A stretch of 64,000 nucleotides of DNA from Peptococcaceae bacterium (lineage in GTDB: Bacteria; Bacillota; Peptococcia; Peptococcales; Peptococcaceae), in assembly GCA_017399005.1 (NCBI GenBank), contig JAFQEO010000004.1:1-64000 (forward strand), given 5' to 3'. The position numbers were made by a program, and so were the translations under genes. A model generated the notes under the pieces. The model saw only the letters and a program-made list of their open reading frames with translations, searched no databases and was not told the origin of the DNA. Positions 1 to 8,901 of the stretch are shown here, in pieces; position 1 is the stretch's first letter; each line of letters starts with the position of its first letter.

Positions 1-2
1 CA

Positions 3-293
3 GCATGTCCGGATCACATTCATATGCTGGTCAGCATACCTCCAAAAATGTCGGTTTCCGAATTCGTTAGATATCTAAAGGAAAAAAGCAGTTTGATAAT
101 ATTTGAGCGGCATGCTAGTTTGAAGTATCAGTATGGAAACCGACATTTTTGGTGCAAGGGCTATTATGTGAGTACGGTGGGGGCAAATAAAAAAGCAATT
201 CAGAAATATATCCGGAATCAGTTGGAAGAAGATATGCTAGCGGATAAAATAGCAATGAAAGAACACAAGGATCCATTCAGCGAGAAGAAATGA
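3..293 (+). CDS. tnpA: IS200/IS605-family transposase TnpA, 3' part (cut by window edge)
   Basis: This is the C-terminal part of a single-strand-specific Y1 transposase of the IS200 type. The visible frame opens with A-C-P-D-H-I-H-M; the HIH is the metal-binding HUH motif of this family. It continues with the family-typical LVSIPPKMSVS, and the helix KKAIQKYIRNQ carries the tyrosine expected to be the catalytic Y1 nucleophile. The frame is open to the window edge, so the start lies outside and the ATG at 24 is internal. Known biology of the family: it moves a single-stranded DNA circle using hairpins at the element ends. No accessory TnpB follows, consistent with an IS200-type rather than an IS605-type element. 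Confidence 0.9.
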   Translation, partial: ACPDHIHMLVSIPPKMSVSEFVRYLKEKSSLIIFERHASLKYQYGNRHFWCKGYYVSTVGANKKAIQKYIRNQLEEDMLADKIAMKEHKDPFSEKK

Positions 294-297
294 TAGA

Positions 298-416
298 AGC
301 CCTTTAAGGGCTAGCCAGTAAAAATTGCGGGCGGCGGGCTTTACCATGAGCCTTGAGGCTCGGCTAGTAATAGACCCTTATATGGCAGCGACGAAACCCC
401 ACCTTGAAGGTGGGGT
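298..416. repeat. IS200 right-end hairpins
   Basis: Just after the transposase stop there are perfect short palindromes: AGCCCTTTAAGGGCT at 298-312 and a 10-bp-arm hairpin with a single-base loop at 396-416 (ACCCCACCTT/AAGGTGGGGT). A weaker one (GAGCCTTGAGGCTC) lies between them. IS200/IS605 elements end in subterminal hairpins that the transposase recognises, so the 396-416 hairpin is the likely right-end structure. It could also act as a bidirectional terminator between tnpA and the convergent phosphate transporter gene. Confidence 0.6.
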
Positions 417-453
417 CGTTCATTCCATAAAGATATCTTTTAAAATCTGTGTT

Positions 454-2154
454 TTACTGAACAACAGCTGCTTTTGGAGCTGCGGTATCTTTCTGATGTT
501 CCAGTACAAATACGGCAATATGGGCACAGCAGTCGCCGATTCGTTCCAGATTATGCAGAATTTCTGTGTAAACTACGGTCATTTCTGGTGTGCATACGCC
601 TTCATTTAAGCGACCCAGATGTTTTTTACGCAGGCGATGTTCCAGCTGGTTTACCTGATTTTCCATTTCCAGCACGCGAACTGCCGCATTGGCATCGTTG
701 TTTTTCAGTACATCGGTTACTTTATCCACCATGCTTTCCACCAGTTCAAAGGATTCGCTCAGTTCTTCCAGAGCCATGTTGGAGAAATTCTGCTGTTTTT
801 CCACTTTGGATTTGATTTTATGGGCAATACTTGCACAGCTGTCGCTGATGCGTTCCACATTGCTGGATACTTCCATCAGCCCTGCCAGACGCACACTCTG
901 CACTTCGTTCATATAACCAGTGGTAAACAGACTGGACATATAACGCACCAGTTTTTCCTGCACTTCGTCCAGGTCATTTTCCATGGCCAGTACATTTGCA
1001 TTGGCTTCCATATCATCATGCAGAACCGTTTTACGGGTGTTCAGCAGCATTTCGGAAGCTCTTTCGTTTACACCGCTGATTTCCTGCATTACCAGATGCA
1101 GCGCAAATTCAGGCTGATCCTGCAGACCATCTCTGATGTAACGCAGTTCGTTTTTCGGCATATCAAAGTCTTCTGCGGTATCCGGAATCAGTGTGGTTAC
1201 GATTTTTACCATCAGAGGCAGCAGCGGAATCCAGATTAAGGTATTAGTAAGGTTAAATGTGGTATGCGCATTTGCAATCTGACGGGAGATAACATCAATT
1301 TCCGCACCGGTTGGTGAAATCATCTGCACAAAGGCTGCAAACTGCGGAATAAACCAGATAAACAGCAGTGAGCCGGAGATATTAAAGATACTGTGTGATA
1401 ATGCAGTACGCTGTGCGTTTTTAGACTGGCCGATACATGCCAGCAGCGCTGTGATGGTTGTACCGATATTATCACCAAACAGGATTGGAATGGCTCCTTC
1501 AAGGCCAATGATACTGCTTACGCCGTCAGGCCCTGCAGTGGATGCAAAGTTCTGTAATACTGCAATGGTGGCACTACTGCTCTGTACCACAACGGTCATC
1601 AGTGTACCAACCAGTACCCCTAAAACAGGAATACCGGATACCTGCTGAATCATACTTACAAATACCGGGCTGGATGCCAGCGGTTTCATGACATCACCCA
1701 TAGTATCGATCCCCAAAAACAGCAGACCAAATGCAAAGATGGTTTCCCCGATGTATTTGATATTTTCTTTTTTCGCAAAGAAGTAAATAACAAACCCGAT
1801 AAAGATAATCGGCCAGATGTAATCACTGATTTTAAATGCAATCAGCTGTGCAGTCATGGTTGTACCAATGTTGGCACCAAAAATAATGGAGATTGCCTGC
1901 GGCAGTTTTAACAGCCCGGCACTTACAAAACCAATTGCCATAACAGTGGTGGCACTGCTGCTCTGTAACACAGCTGTAACAATCGCCCCGGCAATAACAC
2001 CGGTCACTGCATTTCGTGTCAGCAGCCCCAGAATATTTCGCATTTTTTCACCGGCCACTTTCTGCAGCCCTTCACTCATCATGTTCATCCCGAACAGGAA
2101 AATTGCCAGCCCGCCCAGCAGACCGAATAAGGTTTGTACAATTTCGTTGCCCAT
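454..2154 (-). CDS. Na/Pi cotransporter family protein with C-terminal PhoU-like domain
   Basis: This is a predicted inner-membrane sodium-dependent phosphate carrier (NptA/YjbB-like, Na/Pi cotransporter II family) of 566 residues. The N-terminal half holds two inverted Na_Pi_cotrans repeats, each with the signature QSSSAT (near residues 65 and 195), the substrate-site motif of the family. The last ~230 residues are helical and PhoU-like, rich in Glu/Asn, as in many bacterial NptA proteins. Start choice: the first ATG (2160) abuts GGAGG, whereas the ATG two codons later (2154) has a 6-nt spacer and is preferred. It appears monocistronic and ends convergent to the IS200 remnant. Direction of transport (uptake or efflux) cannot be read from sequence. 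Confidence 0.93.
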   Translation of the reverse strand: MGNEIVQTLFGLLGGLAIFLFGMNMMSEGLQKVAGEKMRNILGLLTRNAVTGVIAGAIVTAVLQSSSATTVMAIGFVSAGLLKLPQAISIIFGANIGTTMTAQLIAFKISDYIWPIIFIGFVIYFFAKKENIKYIGETIFAFGLLFLGIDTMGDVMKPLASSPVFVSMIQQVSGIPVLGVLVGTLMTVVVQSSSATIAVLQNFASTAGPDGVSSIIGLEGAIPILFGDNIGTTITALLACIGQSKNAQRTALSHSIFNISGSLLFIWFIPQFAAFVQMISPTGAEIDVISRQIANAHTTFNLTNTLIWIPLLPLMVKIVTTLIPDTAEDFDMPKNELRYIRDGLQDQPEFALHLVMQEISGVNERASEMLLNTRKTVLHDDMEANANVLAMENDLDEVQEKLVRYMSSLFTTGYMNEVQSVRLAGLMEVSSNVERISDSCASIAHKIKSKVEKQQNFSNMALEELSESFELVESMVDKVTDVLKNNDANAAVRVLEMENQVNQLEHRLRKKHLGRLNEGVCTPEMTVVYTEILHNLERIGDCCAHIAVFVLEHQKDTAAPKAAVVQ

Positions 2155-2331
2155 AGTCATCCTCCAGATTTTACACAGATTTTTTTAATTTTTCCGAACT
2201 TCTGTCGTTATCTGAAATTATGCCGCAGCAATGTAAAATGTATTCATCAGGTTATGTAAAATCTATGTAAAGTCCTATCAGTTTCATTGATGATAAACAC
2301 TGTGTCAAAAAATTTTAAATGTTCTGCCAAT

Positions 2332-2363
2332 AAAAAAACAGCCGCCTGTTAAACAGACAGCTG
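2332..2363 (-). terminator. Rho-independent terminator of cobO
   Basis: On the minus strand a stem CAGCTGTCTG / CAGGCGGCTG around the loop TTTAA is followed by seven T residues (2332-2338). It sits about 30 nt after the cobO stop. Confidence 0.85.
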
Positions 2364-2391
2364 CCAGATTGTTTTTTTTACTATATTTCAA

Positions 2392-2910
2392 TTAATATTC
2401 TATACCTTCCCGTGCGGAAATGTTTACGTCAAAAGGATGTTTCACAGCCTTCATTTCAGTAACATAATGTGCAATATCCATCCATTTCTGCGGTGCACTG
2501 CGTCCGGTCAGAACCAGTTCCAGATTTTCCGGTTTACCGGTAATCAGTTTATCGGCCAGTGCTTCATCCAGCAGGCCGGTTTGCACCGCTGCCATGATTT
2601 CATCTAAAATCACAACATCCCACAGTTCCTTCTCGCACTCATTGCAAACCGTTTGCATCATCTGATTCTGCAGTTCCATAGTCTGCTGTTTTTCTGCTTC
2701 GGTCATGTTCCACACAAAGCCGACCTTCTCCAGCCCCCGCACCTCTATGCCCATCTGACGCAGCATTGCAACTTCACCGGAATTCCCGTCTTTCAGAAAC
2801 TGCACAAACAATACTCGTTTGCCGCGGCCTTTAGCTCGTACGGCCAGCCCTGTGGCCGCTGTGGTCTTTCCTTTTCCGTCGCCAGTGTAAATATGCATCA
2901 GTCCTGCCAC
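2392..2910 (-). CDS. cobO: Cob(I)yrinic acid a,c-diamide adenosyltransferase
   Basis: This 172-residue cytosolic protein is a CobA/CobO/BtuR-type ATP:corrinoid adenosyltransferase, which puts the 5'-deoxyadenosyl group on the cobalt of corrinoids to make or salvage coenzyme B12. Evidence is the N-terminal P-loop GDGKGKTTAATG (residues 10-21), the following RGKRVLFVQFLK strand and VVILDEIMAA, all characteristic of the family, and the normal length. The start is a GTG at 2910 with AAGGAG 8 nt upstream. It follows secF by 71 nt with an imperfect hairpin between (2931-2961), so it may be partly read through from secDF. No other cobalamin genes are visible, so salvage is likelier than de novo synthesis, by inference. 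Confidence 0.95.
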   Translation of the reverse strand: MAGLMHIYTGDGKGKTTAATGLAVRAKGRGKRVLFVQFLKDGNSGEVAMLRQMGIEVRGLEKVGFVWNMTEAEKQQTMELQNQMMQTVCNECEKELWDVVILDEIMAAVQTGLLDEALADKLITGKPENLELVLTGRSAPQKWMDIAHYVTEMKAVKHPFDVNISAREGIEY

Positions 2911-2930
2911 GGTATTCGCTCCTTTACAGA

Positions 2931-2961
2931 AACAGACCCTGATGCTGTATCAGAGTCTGTT
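2931..2961 (-). terminator. Hairpin between secF and cobO (attenuating or weak terminator)
   Basis: Arms AACAGACTCTGAT / ATCAGGGTCTGTT pair almost perfectly around a GCTGT-type loop. No clear U-tract follows on the minus strand, so it may only stabilise or attenuate the secDF transcript before cobO. Confidence 0.45.
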
Positions 2962-2981
2962 GATTTTATAGTTATTGTGTT

Positions 2982-3854
2982 TTATTTTGTCTCTACACGG
3001 CTGCCTTTGATATGCATTTTGATTTCATACCAGATTGGGCTTGCGATGCACAGAGAGGAATAAGTACCGGCAATTACACCGATTACCATAGCCAGAACAA
3101 AAATACGTGTGGTCTGACCGCCTAAAAACAGCAGAGCCAGCAGTAAAATCAGAGTACTGATGGAAGTATTCATAGAACGTGTGAAGCTCTGACGGATACT
3201 TAAATCTACAATACCGGACAACTGGTCTTTTTTGACACGGCCCATATTTTCGCGAATACGGTCAAACACAACGATTTTATCGTTGATGGAATAACCGAAA
3301 ATAGTTAACAGCGCCGCAATAAAGGTGCTGTCCACTTCCAGCTGCAGAATGCTGAAAATAGCCACAACAATAAAGATATCGTGGAACAGGGCAATTACCC
3401 CTGCAATAGCAAAGTGCAGTTCAAACCGGTAACTGATATAGGCAATCATCAGTAAAACCGCCAGCGCCAGTGCAATAACCGCATTTTTTTTCAGCTCCGC
3501 ACCTACGCTAGGCCCTACCAGGCTGCTGGACACGATTTCCAGTTCACCAAAACGACTGGTTAAGTCAGCCATCAGGCTGTCCTGTTCTGCCTGATTCAGC
3601 TCTGTTGTTTTCAACATAAACGAGCCATCATCCAGTTCCTGAATTTTGCTGCCTTCCAGACCGTTTTCATTCAGCGCTGTGCGTAAATCAGCAATATCCA
3701 CCTGCTGTTCAAACTGTACCGCAATTTTGTTACCGCCTACAAAGTCAATCCCCAGATTTAAACCCTGTACCAGCATGGATACCATCCCTGCCAGCAGAAT
3801 CACAACAGAAATAATGTACCAGATTTTCCGTTTTTCAATAACACTAATCTTCAT
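2982..3854 (-). CDS. secF: Protein translocase subunit SecF
   Basis: SecF (290 residues) forms with SecD the RND-like membrane complex that uses the proton gradient to help pull preproteins through SecYEG. Visible hallmarks: first TM after the N-terminus, the GLNLGIDFVGG motif that follows it (residues ~31-41), a periplasmic domain, and a C-terminal five-TM block with FDRIREN and FTRSMNTSISTL. The ATG at 3854 is preferred because GAGG sits 8 nt upstream; a GTG at 3863 touches the Shine-Dalgarno. The chosen start overlaps the secD stop by 11 nt, indicating translational coupling. Confidence 0.97.
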   Translation of the reverse strand: MKISVIEKRKIWYIISVVILLAGMVSMLVQGLNLGIDFVGGNKIAVQFEQQVDIADLRTALNENGLEGSKIQELDDGSFMLKTTELNQAEQDSLMADLTSRFGELEIVSSSLVGPSVGAELKKNAVIALALAVLLMIAYISYRFELHFAIAGVIALFHDIFIVVAIFSILQLEVDSTFIAALLTIFGYSINDKIVVFDRIRENMGRVKKDQLSGIVDLSIRQSFTRSMNTSISTLILLLALLFLGGQTTRIFVLAMVIGVIAGTYSSLCIASPIWYEIKMHIKGSRVETK

Positions 3855-5115
3855 CACAGACACCTCTTTTCAGACCATACAGTTTTGGATTGGTGACCAG
3901 ATTGGAAGATACCAGAGTGGTCAGCATAAAACGGGTGAATGTGATGGCAGTAAACATACTTGCAATAATACCGATAGTCAGAGTAATTGCAAAACCGCGT
4001 ACTGCACCGCTGCCGAAGGCAATCAGAATAACCGCTGCCAGCAGAGTAGTAATGTTGGAGTCAAAAATAGTCGCAAATGCCTTTTTGAAACCGGATTCCA
4101 CAGAAACACGCAGTGTTTTGCAGGTATGCAGTTCTTCTTTGATACGTTCAAAGATAATAACGTTGGCATCCACTGCCATACCAACGGATAACAGGAATGC
4201 TGCAATTACCGGCAGGGTAATGGTTGCCTTGATTGCAATATTAGCCCCTACTACCAGAATTGCATATAACAGCAGCGCAAAGGTTGCAATTAAACCAGGC
4301 ACCCGGTAAACGGCAATCATAAATACTGCCAGTATTGCAATCCCTACAATGGCTGCCTTGATACTTTTTTCAATGGAGTCAGCCCCCAGCTGCGGACCAG
4401 TGGTCTGTTTCTCAACGATGGTTAAATCAATCGGCAGTGCACCGCCCTGCAGCATCATAGCCAGGCTCTGTGCCTCTTCAAAGGTTGCAAAGCTGCCGGA
4501 AATCTGTGCTTTCCCGTTTGGAATTGCTTCATTTACAGCAGGTGCAGAAATAATCTGATCGTCCAGAATAATGGCAATAATTCGCATTTCACGAGAGCTG
4601 TCATCTGCTCCGTAAGTATTTACTAAATCAGCTGTCGCATTTGCAAAGGCTTTTGTACCTTCATTGTTGAATTCCAGAGAAACCCCGTACATATCTGCCG
4701 GATTGGTTGCCTCCTGGTTTACATAAGCGCTTGCTTTGCTTAACTGGCTGCCTTCCACAATAATCTCGCCGTTATCATAACGCACAAACTGCAGTTTTGC
4801 AGTGGTACCAATAACACGTACTGCTTCCTCGGCATCCTCTACACCCGGCAGTTCCACAGAAATCCGGTTGCTTCCTTCCAGACGCACTTCCGGCTCCGCT
4901 ACGCCCAGCGCATTAATACGATTTTCAATGACGGTCTTAGCCGCCTCCATTTCTTCACTGGTGGTTCCTTCCGGCGCTTCCAGACGAACCATAACACCGC
5001 CCTGCAGGTCTAAACCCAGCACTGCATGATCTGCATAAACCGGGAACAGAATGCCTGCGGCCAGTACAACAATCAGAATTGTTGCAACCAGTGTAATCAC
5101 TTTTGGCCAACGCAT
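3844..5115 (-). CDS. secD: Protein translocase subunit SecD
   Basis: SecD (423 residues) is the larger partner of SecF in the Sec accessory complex. It has an N-terminal TM, the family motif LGLDLQGGVMVRLE soon after, a periplasmic P1 domain with ENRINALGVAEPEV, and six C-terminal TM segments with VDANVIIFERIKEEL and FDSNITTL. The start at 5115 (MRWPKV) has AGGAGG 9 nt upstream; an earlier in-frame start would add an 18-residue extension with no ribosome binding site. In many Bacillota yajC directly precedes secD; here yajC is 15 kb away, separated by nrdGD and a defence island. Confidence 0.97.
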   Translation of the reverse strand: MRWPKVITLVATILIVVLAAGILFPVYADHAVLGLDLQGGVMVRLEAPEGTTSEEMEAAKTVIENRINALGVAEPEVRLEGSNRISVELPGVEDAEEAVRVIGTTAKLQFVRYDNGEIIVEGSQLSKASAYVNQEATNPADMYGVSLEFNNEGTKAFANATADLVNTYGADDSSREMRIIAIILDDQIISAPAVNEAIPNGKAQISGSFATFEEAQSLAMMLQGGALPIDLTIVEKQTTGPQLGADSIEKSIKAAIVGIAILAVFMIAVYRVPGLIATFALLLYAILVVGANIAIKATITLPVIAAFLLSVGMAVDANVIIFERIKEELHTCKTLRVSVESGFKKAFATIFDSNITTLLAAVILIAFGSGAVRGFAITLTIGIIASMFTAITFTRFMLTTLVSSNLVTNPKLYGLKRGVCDED

Positions 5116-5215
5116 AAAGTCAATCCTCCTAGATTCATATACCTCATTTCGCTGCAACAAATGCTGCATCGGAACAAAGCGATTTCTTTAACTTGTCTAT
5201 TATAGCGCTAAATAC

Positions 5216-5246
5216 AAAAGGCTGCAATTACTTTTTGCAGCCTTTT
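5216..5246 (-). terminator. Terminator downstream of nrdD
   Basis: A perfect 12-bp-arm hairpin AAAAGGCTGCAA/TTGCAGCCTTTT with a 7-nt loop lies between the nrdD stop and the secD start and ends in T-rich sequence on the minus strand. The A/T outer arms make it potentially bidirectional. Confidence 0.85.
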
Positions 5247-5287
5247 ACAAATCTTAACATTTTATTCTTATGATTCAGCAGAACCTC

Positions 5288-7678
5288 TTACATATTCTGT
5301 GCCACATACTGGCGAATTTCCGGCACACTCACAAATTTCTGCACACCATCTGCAGTGTTTACAATCAGTGTCGGTGCCTGCATAATAGCGTACTGTCTTA
5401 CCAGATCAGCATGTTCTTCCGCCGCCATTTTTTCATAGCGAACACCGGCCTGCTGCAGCAGAGTTTCTGCAATTTTGCAGTTTGGGCAGGTTCTTGTGGT
5501 AAACAGCAGCACTTCATCACGGCCGCTGCCGGTTACCGGAGCTTCCGGCTGCAGTTCAGGCTGTTTCAGTTCCATGGCATGGTCAGCATGGGAACGTTTC
5601 AGCACAGAGTTTTCGATGTTATATACTTTTCTGTCTTTAAACTCTTTGCTCTTGCCATCGTTCCAGTTCTGTACCGGACGATAGTACCCGGTGATACGAC
5701 TGTAAACTTCGGTTTTGGCACCGCATTCCGGACAGGTGTAAACCTCGCCGGCAATGTAGCCGTGTTCTTTACAGATGGAATAGGTTGGCGACAGTGTATA
5801 ATACGGCAGTGTATAGTTTTCTGCAATTTTGCGAACCAGAGATGCTGCCGCCTGCCAGTCTGGCAGTTTTTCGCCCAGGAATGCATGGAATACAGTCCCG
5901 GATGTATATAAGGTATGCAGCTCATCCTGCAGATCCAGTGCAGTGAAGATATCTTCGGTATAGCCAACCGGCAGATGAGAGCTGTTTGTGTAATACGGTG
6001 TATCATTTGGCTCGGAAGCAGTAATGATATCCGGATACTGTTTCACATCGTGTTTTGCTAAACGATAGGATGTGGATTCGGCCGGTGTTGCCTCCAGATT
6101 ATACAGGTCGCCATAAAGTTCCTGATAATCGGATAAGCGGTTTCGCATGTGATTCAGCACATCTTTGGCAAACCGGGACGCTTTTTCATGGGTTAAATCC
6201 TCACGAATCCAGTTTGCATTTAAGCAGGCCTCGTTCATCCCTACCAGACCAATGGTGGAGAAGTGGTTGTCAAAGCTGCCCAGATACCGTTTGGTGTAAG
6301 GATATAATCCTTCTTCCAGCAGTTTTGTAATCTCAGTGCGTTTAATTTTCAGCGAACGTGCTGCGATATCCATTAATTTATCCAGACGGCGGTAGAAGTC
6401 TGCTTCATCGCTTGCCAGATACGCAATGCGAGGCATATTGATAGTAACAACACCCACAGAACCTGTGCTTTCCCCGCTGCCGAAGAACCCGCCGGATTTT
6501 TTGCGCAGTTCTCTTAAATCCAGACGCAGACGGCAGCACATACTGCGTACATCGCTTGGTTCCATATCGCTGTTGATATAGTTGGAGAAATATGGTGTGC
6601 CGTATTTGGATGTCATTTCAAATAATAAGCGGTTGTTTTCGGTATCAGACCAGTCAAAATCCCGTGTAATGGAGTAGGTTGGAATCGGATACTGGAAACC
6701 GCGGCCGTTGGCATCGCCCTCAATCATGATTTCAATAAAGGCTTTGTTGATGATATCCATTTCGGCTTTACAGTCTTTATATTTGAAATCCATCTCTTTG
6801 CCGCCTACGATGGCATACTGTTCTGCCAGGTCAGGTGGTACCACCCAGTCCAGAGTAATATTAGAGAATGGAGCCTGAGTACCCCAGCGGCTAGGTGTAT
6901 TAACACCATAGATAAAGGATTCTATGCATTTTTTCACCTGATCATAGCTCAGGTCGTCCACTTTTACAAACGGAGCCAGATAGGTATCAAAGGACGAGAA
7001 CGCCTGCGCCCCTGCCCATTCATTCTGCATGATACCCAGGAAGTTCACCATCTGGTTGCACAGAGTAGATAAATGACGCGCCGGTGCCGATGTAATTTTG
7101 CCTGGAATACCGCCTAACCCTTCCTGAATCAGCTGTTTTAACGACCATCCTGCACAGTAGCCGGTCAGCATGGATAAGTCGTGAATATGCATATCCGCAT
7201 TGCGATGGGCATCGGCAATGTCCTGATCATAAATTTCAGAGAGCCAGTAGTTGGCTGTGATAGCACCGCTGTTGCTCAGAATCAGACCGCCTACCGAATA
7301 GGTTACAGTAGAATTTTCTTTTACGCGCCAGTCGGTTACATTCAGATAACTGTCTACCAGATCTTTGTAGTCCAGAATGGTAGAGCGCATATTACGCATT
7401 TTTTCACGCTGTTTACGATACAGGATATACGCTTTTGCAACATCCGCATAGCCAGCCTGGATTAACACATCCTCAACGCTGTCCTGAATGTCCTCTACCT
7501 GAATCATATTGTTTTTTACTTTTGGTTCAAAATGAGCCGTTACTTTTAAAGCCAGCAGGTCAATCACAGTTGGATGATACTGCTTGTTCTGTGCTTCAAA
7601 AGCTTTCATGATAGCCGTACTGATTTTTGCAATATCAAAATCAGCAGTTGCGCCGTCGCGTTTTAATACTGAATACAT
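5288..7678 (-). CDS. nrdD: Anaerobic ribonucleoside-triphosphate reductase fused to a thioredoxin/glutaredoxin-like domain
   Basis: This is a class III ribonucleotide reductase, which makes dNTPs from NTPs without oxygen through a glycyl radical. In order: an ATP-cone (residues ~1-95, YSVLKRDGATADF), the 10-stranded barrel catalytic core with a Cys pair in SMCCRLRLDL, a C-terminal zinc region (ICKEHGYI...CPECG) and the glycyl-radical loop RITGYYRP. About 75 extra residues follow: VLLFTTRTCPNCK opens a thioredoxin-fold domain with a CPNC redox motif (about residue 730) and a cis-Pro-like APTLIV. At 796 residues it is longer than the usual ~700-730. The start at 7678 (MYSVLK) follows AGAGGTG. 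It is downstream of nrdG. The fused domain suggests dithiol-dependent rather than formate-dependent reduction (inference). Confidence 0.96.
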   Translation of the reverse strand: MYSVLKRDGATADFDIAKISTAIMKAFEAQNKQYHPTVIDLLALKVTAHFEPKVKNNMIQVEDIQDSVEDVLIQAGYADVAKAYILYRKQREKMRNMRSTILDYKDLVDSYLNVTDWRVKENSTVTYSVGGLILSNSGAITANYWLSEIYDQDIADAHRNADMHIHDLSMLTGYCAGWSLKQLIQEGLGGIPGKITSAPARHLSTLCNQMVNFLGIMQNEWAGAQAFSSFDTYLAPFVKVDDLSYDQVKKCIESFIYGVNTPSRWGTQAPFSNITLDWVVPPDLAEQYAIVGGKEMDFKYKDCKAEMDIINKAFIEIMIEGDANGRGFQYPIPTYSITRDFDWSDTENNRLLFEMTSKYGTPYFSNYINSDMEPSDVRSMCCRLRLDLRELRKKSGGFFGSGESTGSVGVVTINMPRIAYLASDEADFYRRLDKLMDIAARSLKIKRTEITKLLEEGLYPYTKRYLGSFDNHFSTIGLVGMNEACLNANWIREDLTHEKASRFAKDVLNHMRNRLSDYQELYGDLYNLEATPAESTSYRLAKHDVKQYPDIITASEPNDTPYYTNSSHLPVGYTEDIFTALDLQDELHTLYTSGTVFHAFLGEKLPDWQAAASLVRKIAENYTLPYYTLSPTYSICKEHGYIAGEVYTCPECGAKTEVYSRITGYYRPVQNWNDGKSKEFKDRKVYNIENSVLKRSHADHAMELKQPELQPEAPVTGSGRDEVLLFTTRTCPNCKIAETLLQQAGVRYEKMAAEEHADLVRQYAIMQAPTLIVNTADGVQKFVSVPEIRQYVAQNM

Positions 7679-7804
7679 ACGAACACCTCTGTTTCTTTTT
7701 CGTTGTTTCCACATGGTTCTGCTTCACTCAGATGTCTTTCTTTTATATAAGGCTTCTGTTTTGCTCTAATGTTCTAATTAATAAATCGGTTTTTGCTCAC
7801 AGCT

Positions 7805-8521
7805 TTACATCCGGCCGGATAAATCCACACCGCGCAGTTTTGCTGATGGAACCATAGGCAGAATCTGCTGCCGAAATGCCTCCATTTCTTCTGGCTCATA
7901 CGCATGCAGCCCTTCTGCCAGCACCTGTTCAGAATCTACAAAACTTTGCAGATACCAGGCATCCGTACCTTGAATCCACTCTGCCATCTGCCGAAAATCA
8001 TCAGCTGTATGGAATTCCTTCACCACAGTGGTACGGAACTCGTAAGGTACATGCCCCTGCAGCAGATATTTTACGCTCTGTTCCACTGCCTGGCTGTAAA
8101 GCCCCGTTGTTCCGGTGGTTTCCGCATAGCGTGCCGGGCTGTTTTTAATATCCATAGCCACATAATCCACTAGACCTTCCTCCACCAGTTCCCGTAGTTT
8201 TTCCGGAAAACTTCCGTTGGTATCCAGTTTAACAGCATAGCCCATCTGTTTTATTGCCCTGAGAAAATCAGCAAGGTTGTCCTGCAAAAGCGGCTCGCCG
8301 CCGGTAATACATACCCCGTCCAGCAGATGTTTCTTCCGGCGCTGTTCCAGAAATGCCAGCACTTCATCCGGATTCATGCCGCCCTCTTTATGGCACGGCA
8401 GAAGCTCGCTGTTCTGGCAAAACGGACAGCGAAAATTACATCCGCCGGTAAATATTGTGCATGCCACCTTGCCGGGATAATCCAGCAGGGTCAGTTTCTG
8501 CAATCCCTGCAAACAGATCAT
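7805..8521 (-). CDS. nrdG: Anaerobic ribonucleotide reductase activating protein (radical SAM)
   Basis: This 238-residue radical-SAM activase generates the glycyl radical on NrdD. It has the [4Fe-4S] signature C-N-F-R-C-P-F-C (CxxxCxxC, about residues 28-35), the following GGEPLLQ SAM-contact motif, and DTNGSFP. The start at 8521 (MICLQG) has GGAGG 7 nt upstream; a more upstream ATG lacks one. The nrdD start is 126 nt downstream on the same strand, so the two are probably one operon driven from the promoter at 8619-8647. The sequence also fits the longer, pyruvate formate-lyase-activase-like NrdG variants. Confidence 0.95.
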   Translation of the reverse strand: MICLQGLQKLTLLDYPGKVACTIFTGGCNFRCPFCQNSELLPCHKEGGMNPDEVLAFLEQRRKKHLLDGVCITGGEPLLQDNLADFLRAIKQMGYAVKLDTNGSFPEKLRELVEEGLVDYVAMDIKNSPARYAETTGTTGLYSQAVEQSVKYLLQGHVPYEFRTTVVKEFHTADDFRQMAEWIQGTDAWYLQSFVDSEQVLAEGLHAYEPEEMEAFRQQILPMVPSAKLRGVDLSGRM

Positions 8522-8864
8522 ACCCAGACCTCCGATTTCTATCCGATACGGTTTCATTCATACAAACAAAAAGCATACGTTCAAAAAGAACATAACTTTA
8601 ACCGTAGTTTCTCTAGAAAGTATATCACCATTTTAACAGGCATTCAAACTAGTGAAAAAAATATGGATTTTCAAACTTTTTTTCTTGACAGCACCAAACC
8701 CTCTTGCTAAAGCCTTTTTTCGTAATAGAAAGATTTCTAATATGTATACAGCATTTAATTTTATGTGTAAATTCACTACATTTAGTGATATTTTTTAAGA
8801 AACTGCTGTTACACAAACTAAATCTAGTAACAGCAAGTGCAGATTGTTTCACAGAGCAGGTATA
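8522..8864. other. Gap between nrdG and the defence island
   Basis: About 340 bp with no credible gene. It holds the predicted nrdG promoter and AT-rich sequence with no strong Shine-Dalgarno followed by a long frame. I see no NrdR box. Confidence 0.5.
8619..8647 (-). promoter_or_regulatory. Predicted sigma-A promoter for nrdG-nrdD
   Basis: On the minus strand TTGAAT (8642-8647) and TATACT (8619-8624) are separated by exactly 17 nt, about 100 nt before the nrdG start. Confidence 0.55.
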
Positions 8865-8896
8865 AAAAAACAGGCACAAGCCGTAGCCTGTACCTG
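8865..8896 (-). terminator. Terminator of hsdR; copy 1 of a 32-bp direct repeat bracketing the defence island
   Basis: Minus-strand hairpin ACAGGCTAC...GTGCCTGT followed by T6, five bases after the hsdR stop. All 32 bases (six A, then CAGGCACAAGCCGTAGCCTG, then TACCTG) recur identically and in the same orientation at 20132-20163 behind yajC. Confidence 0.85.
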
Positions 8897-8901
8897 CAAT
8901 C

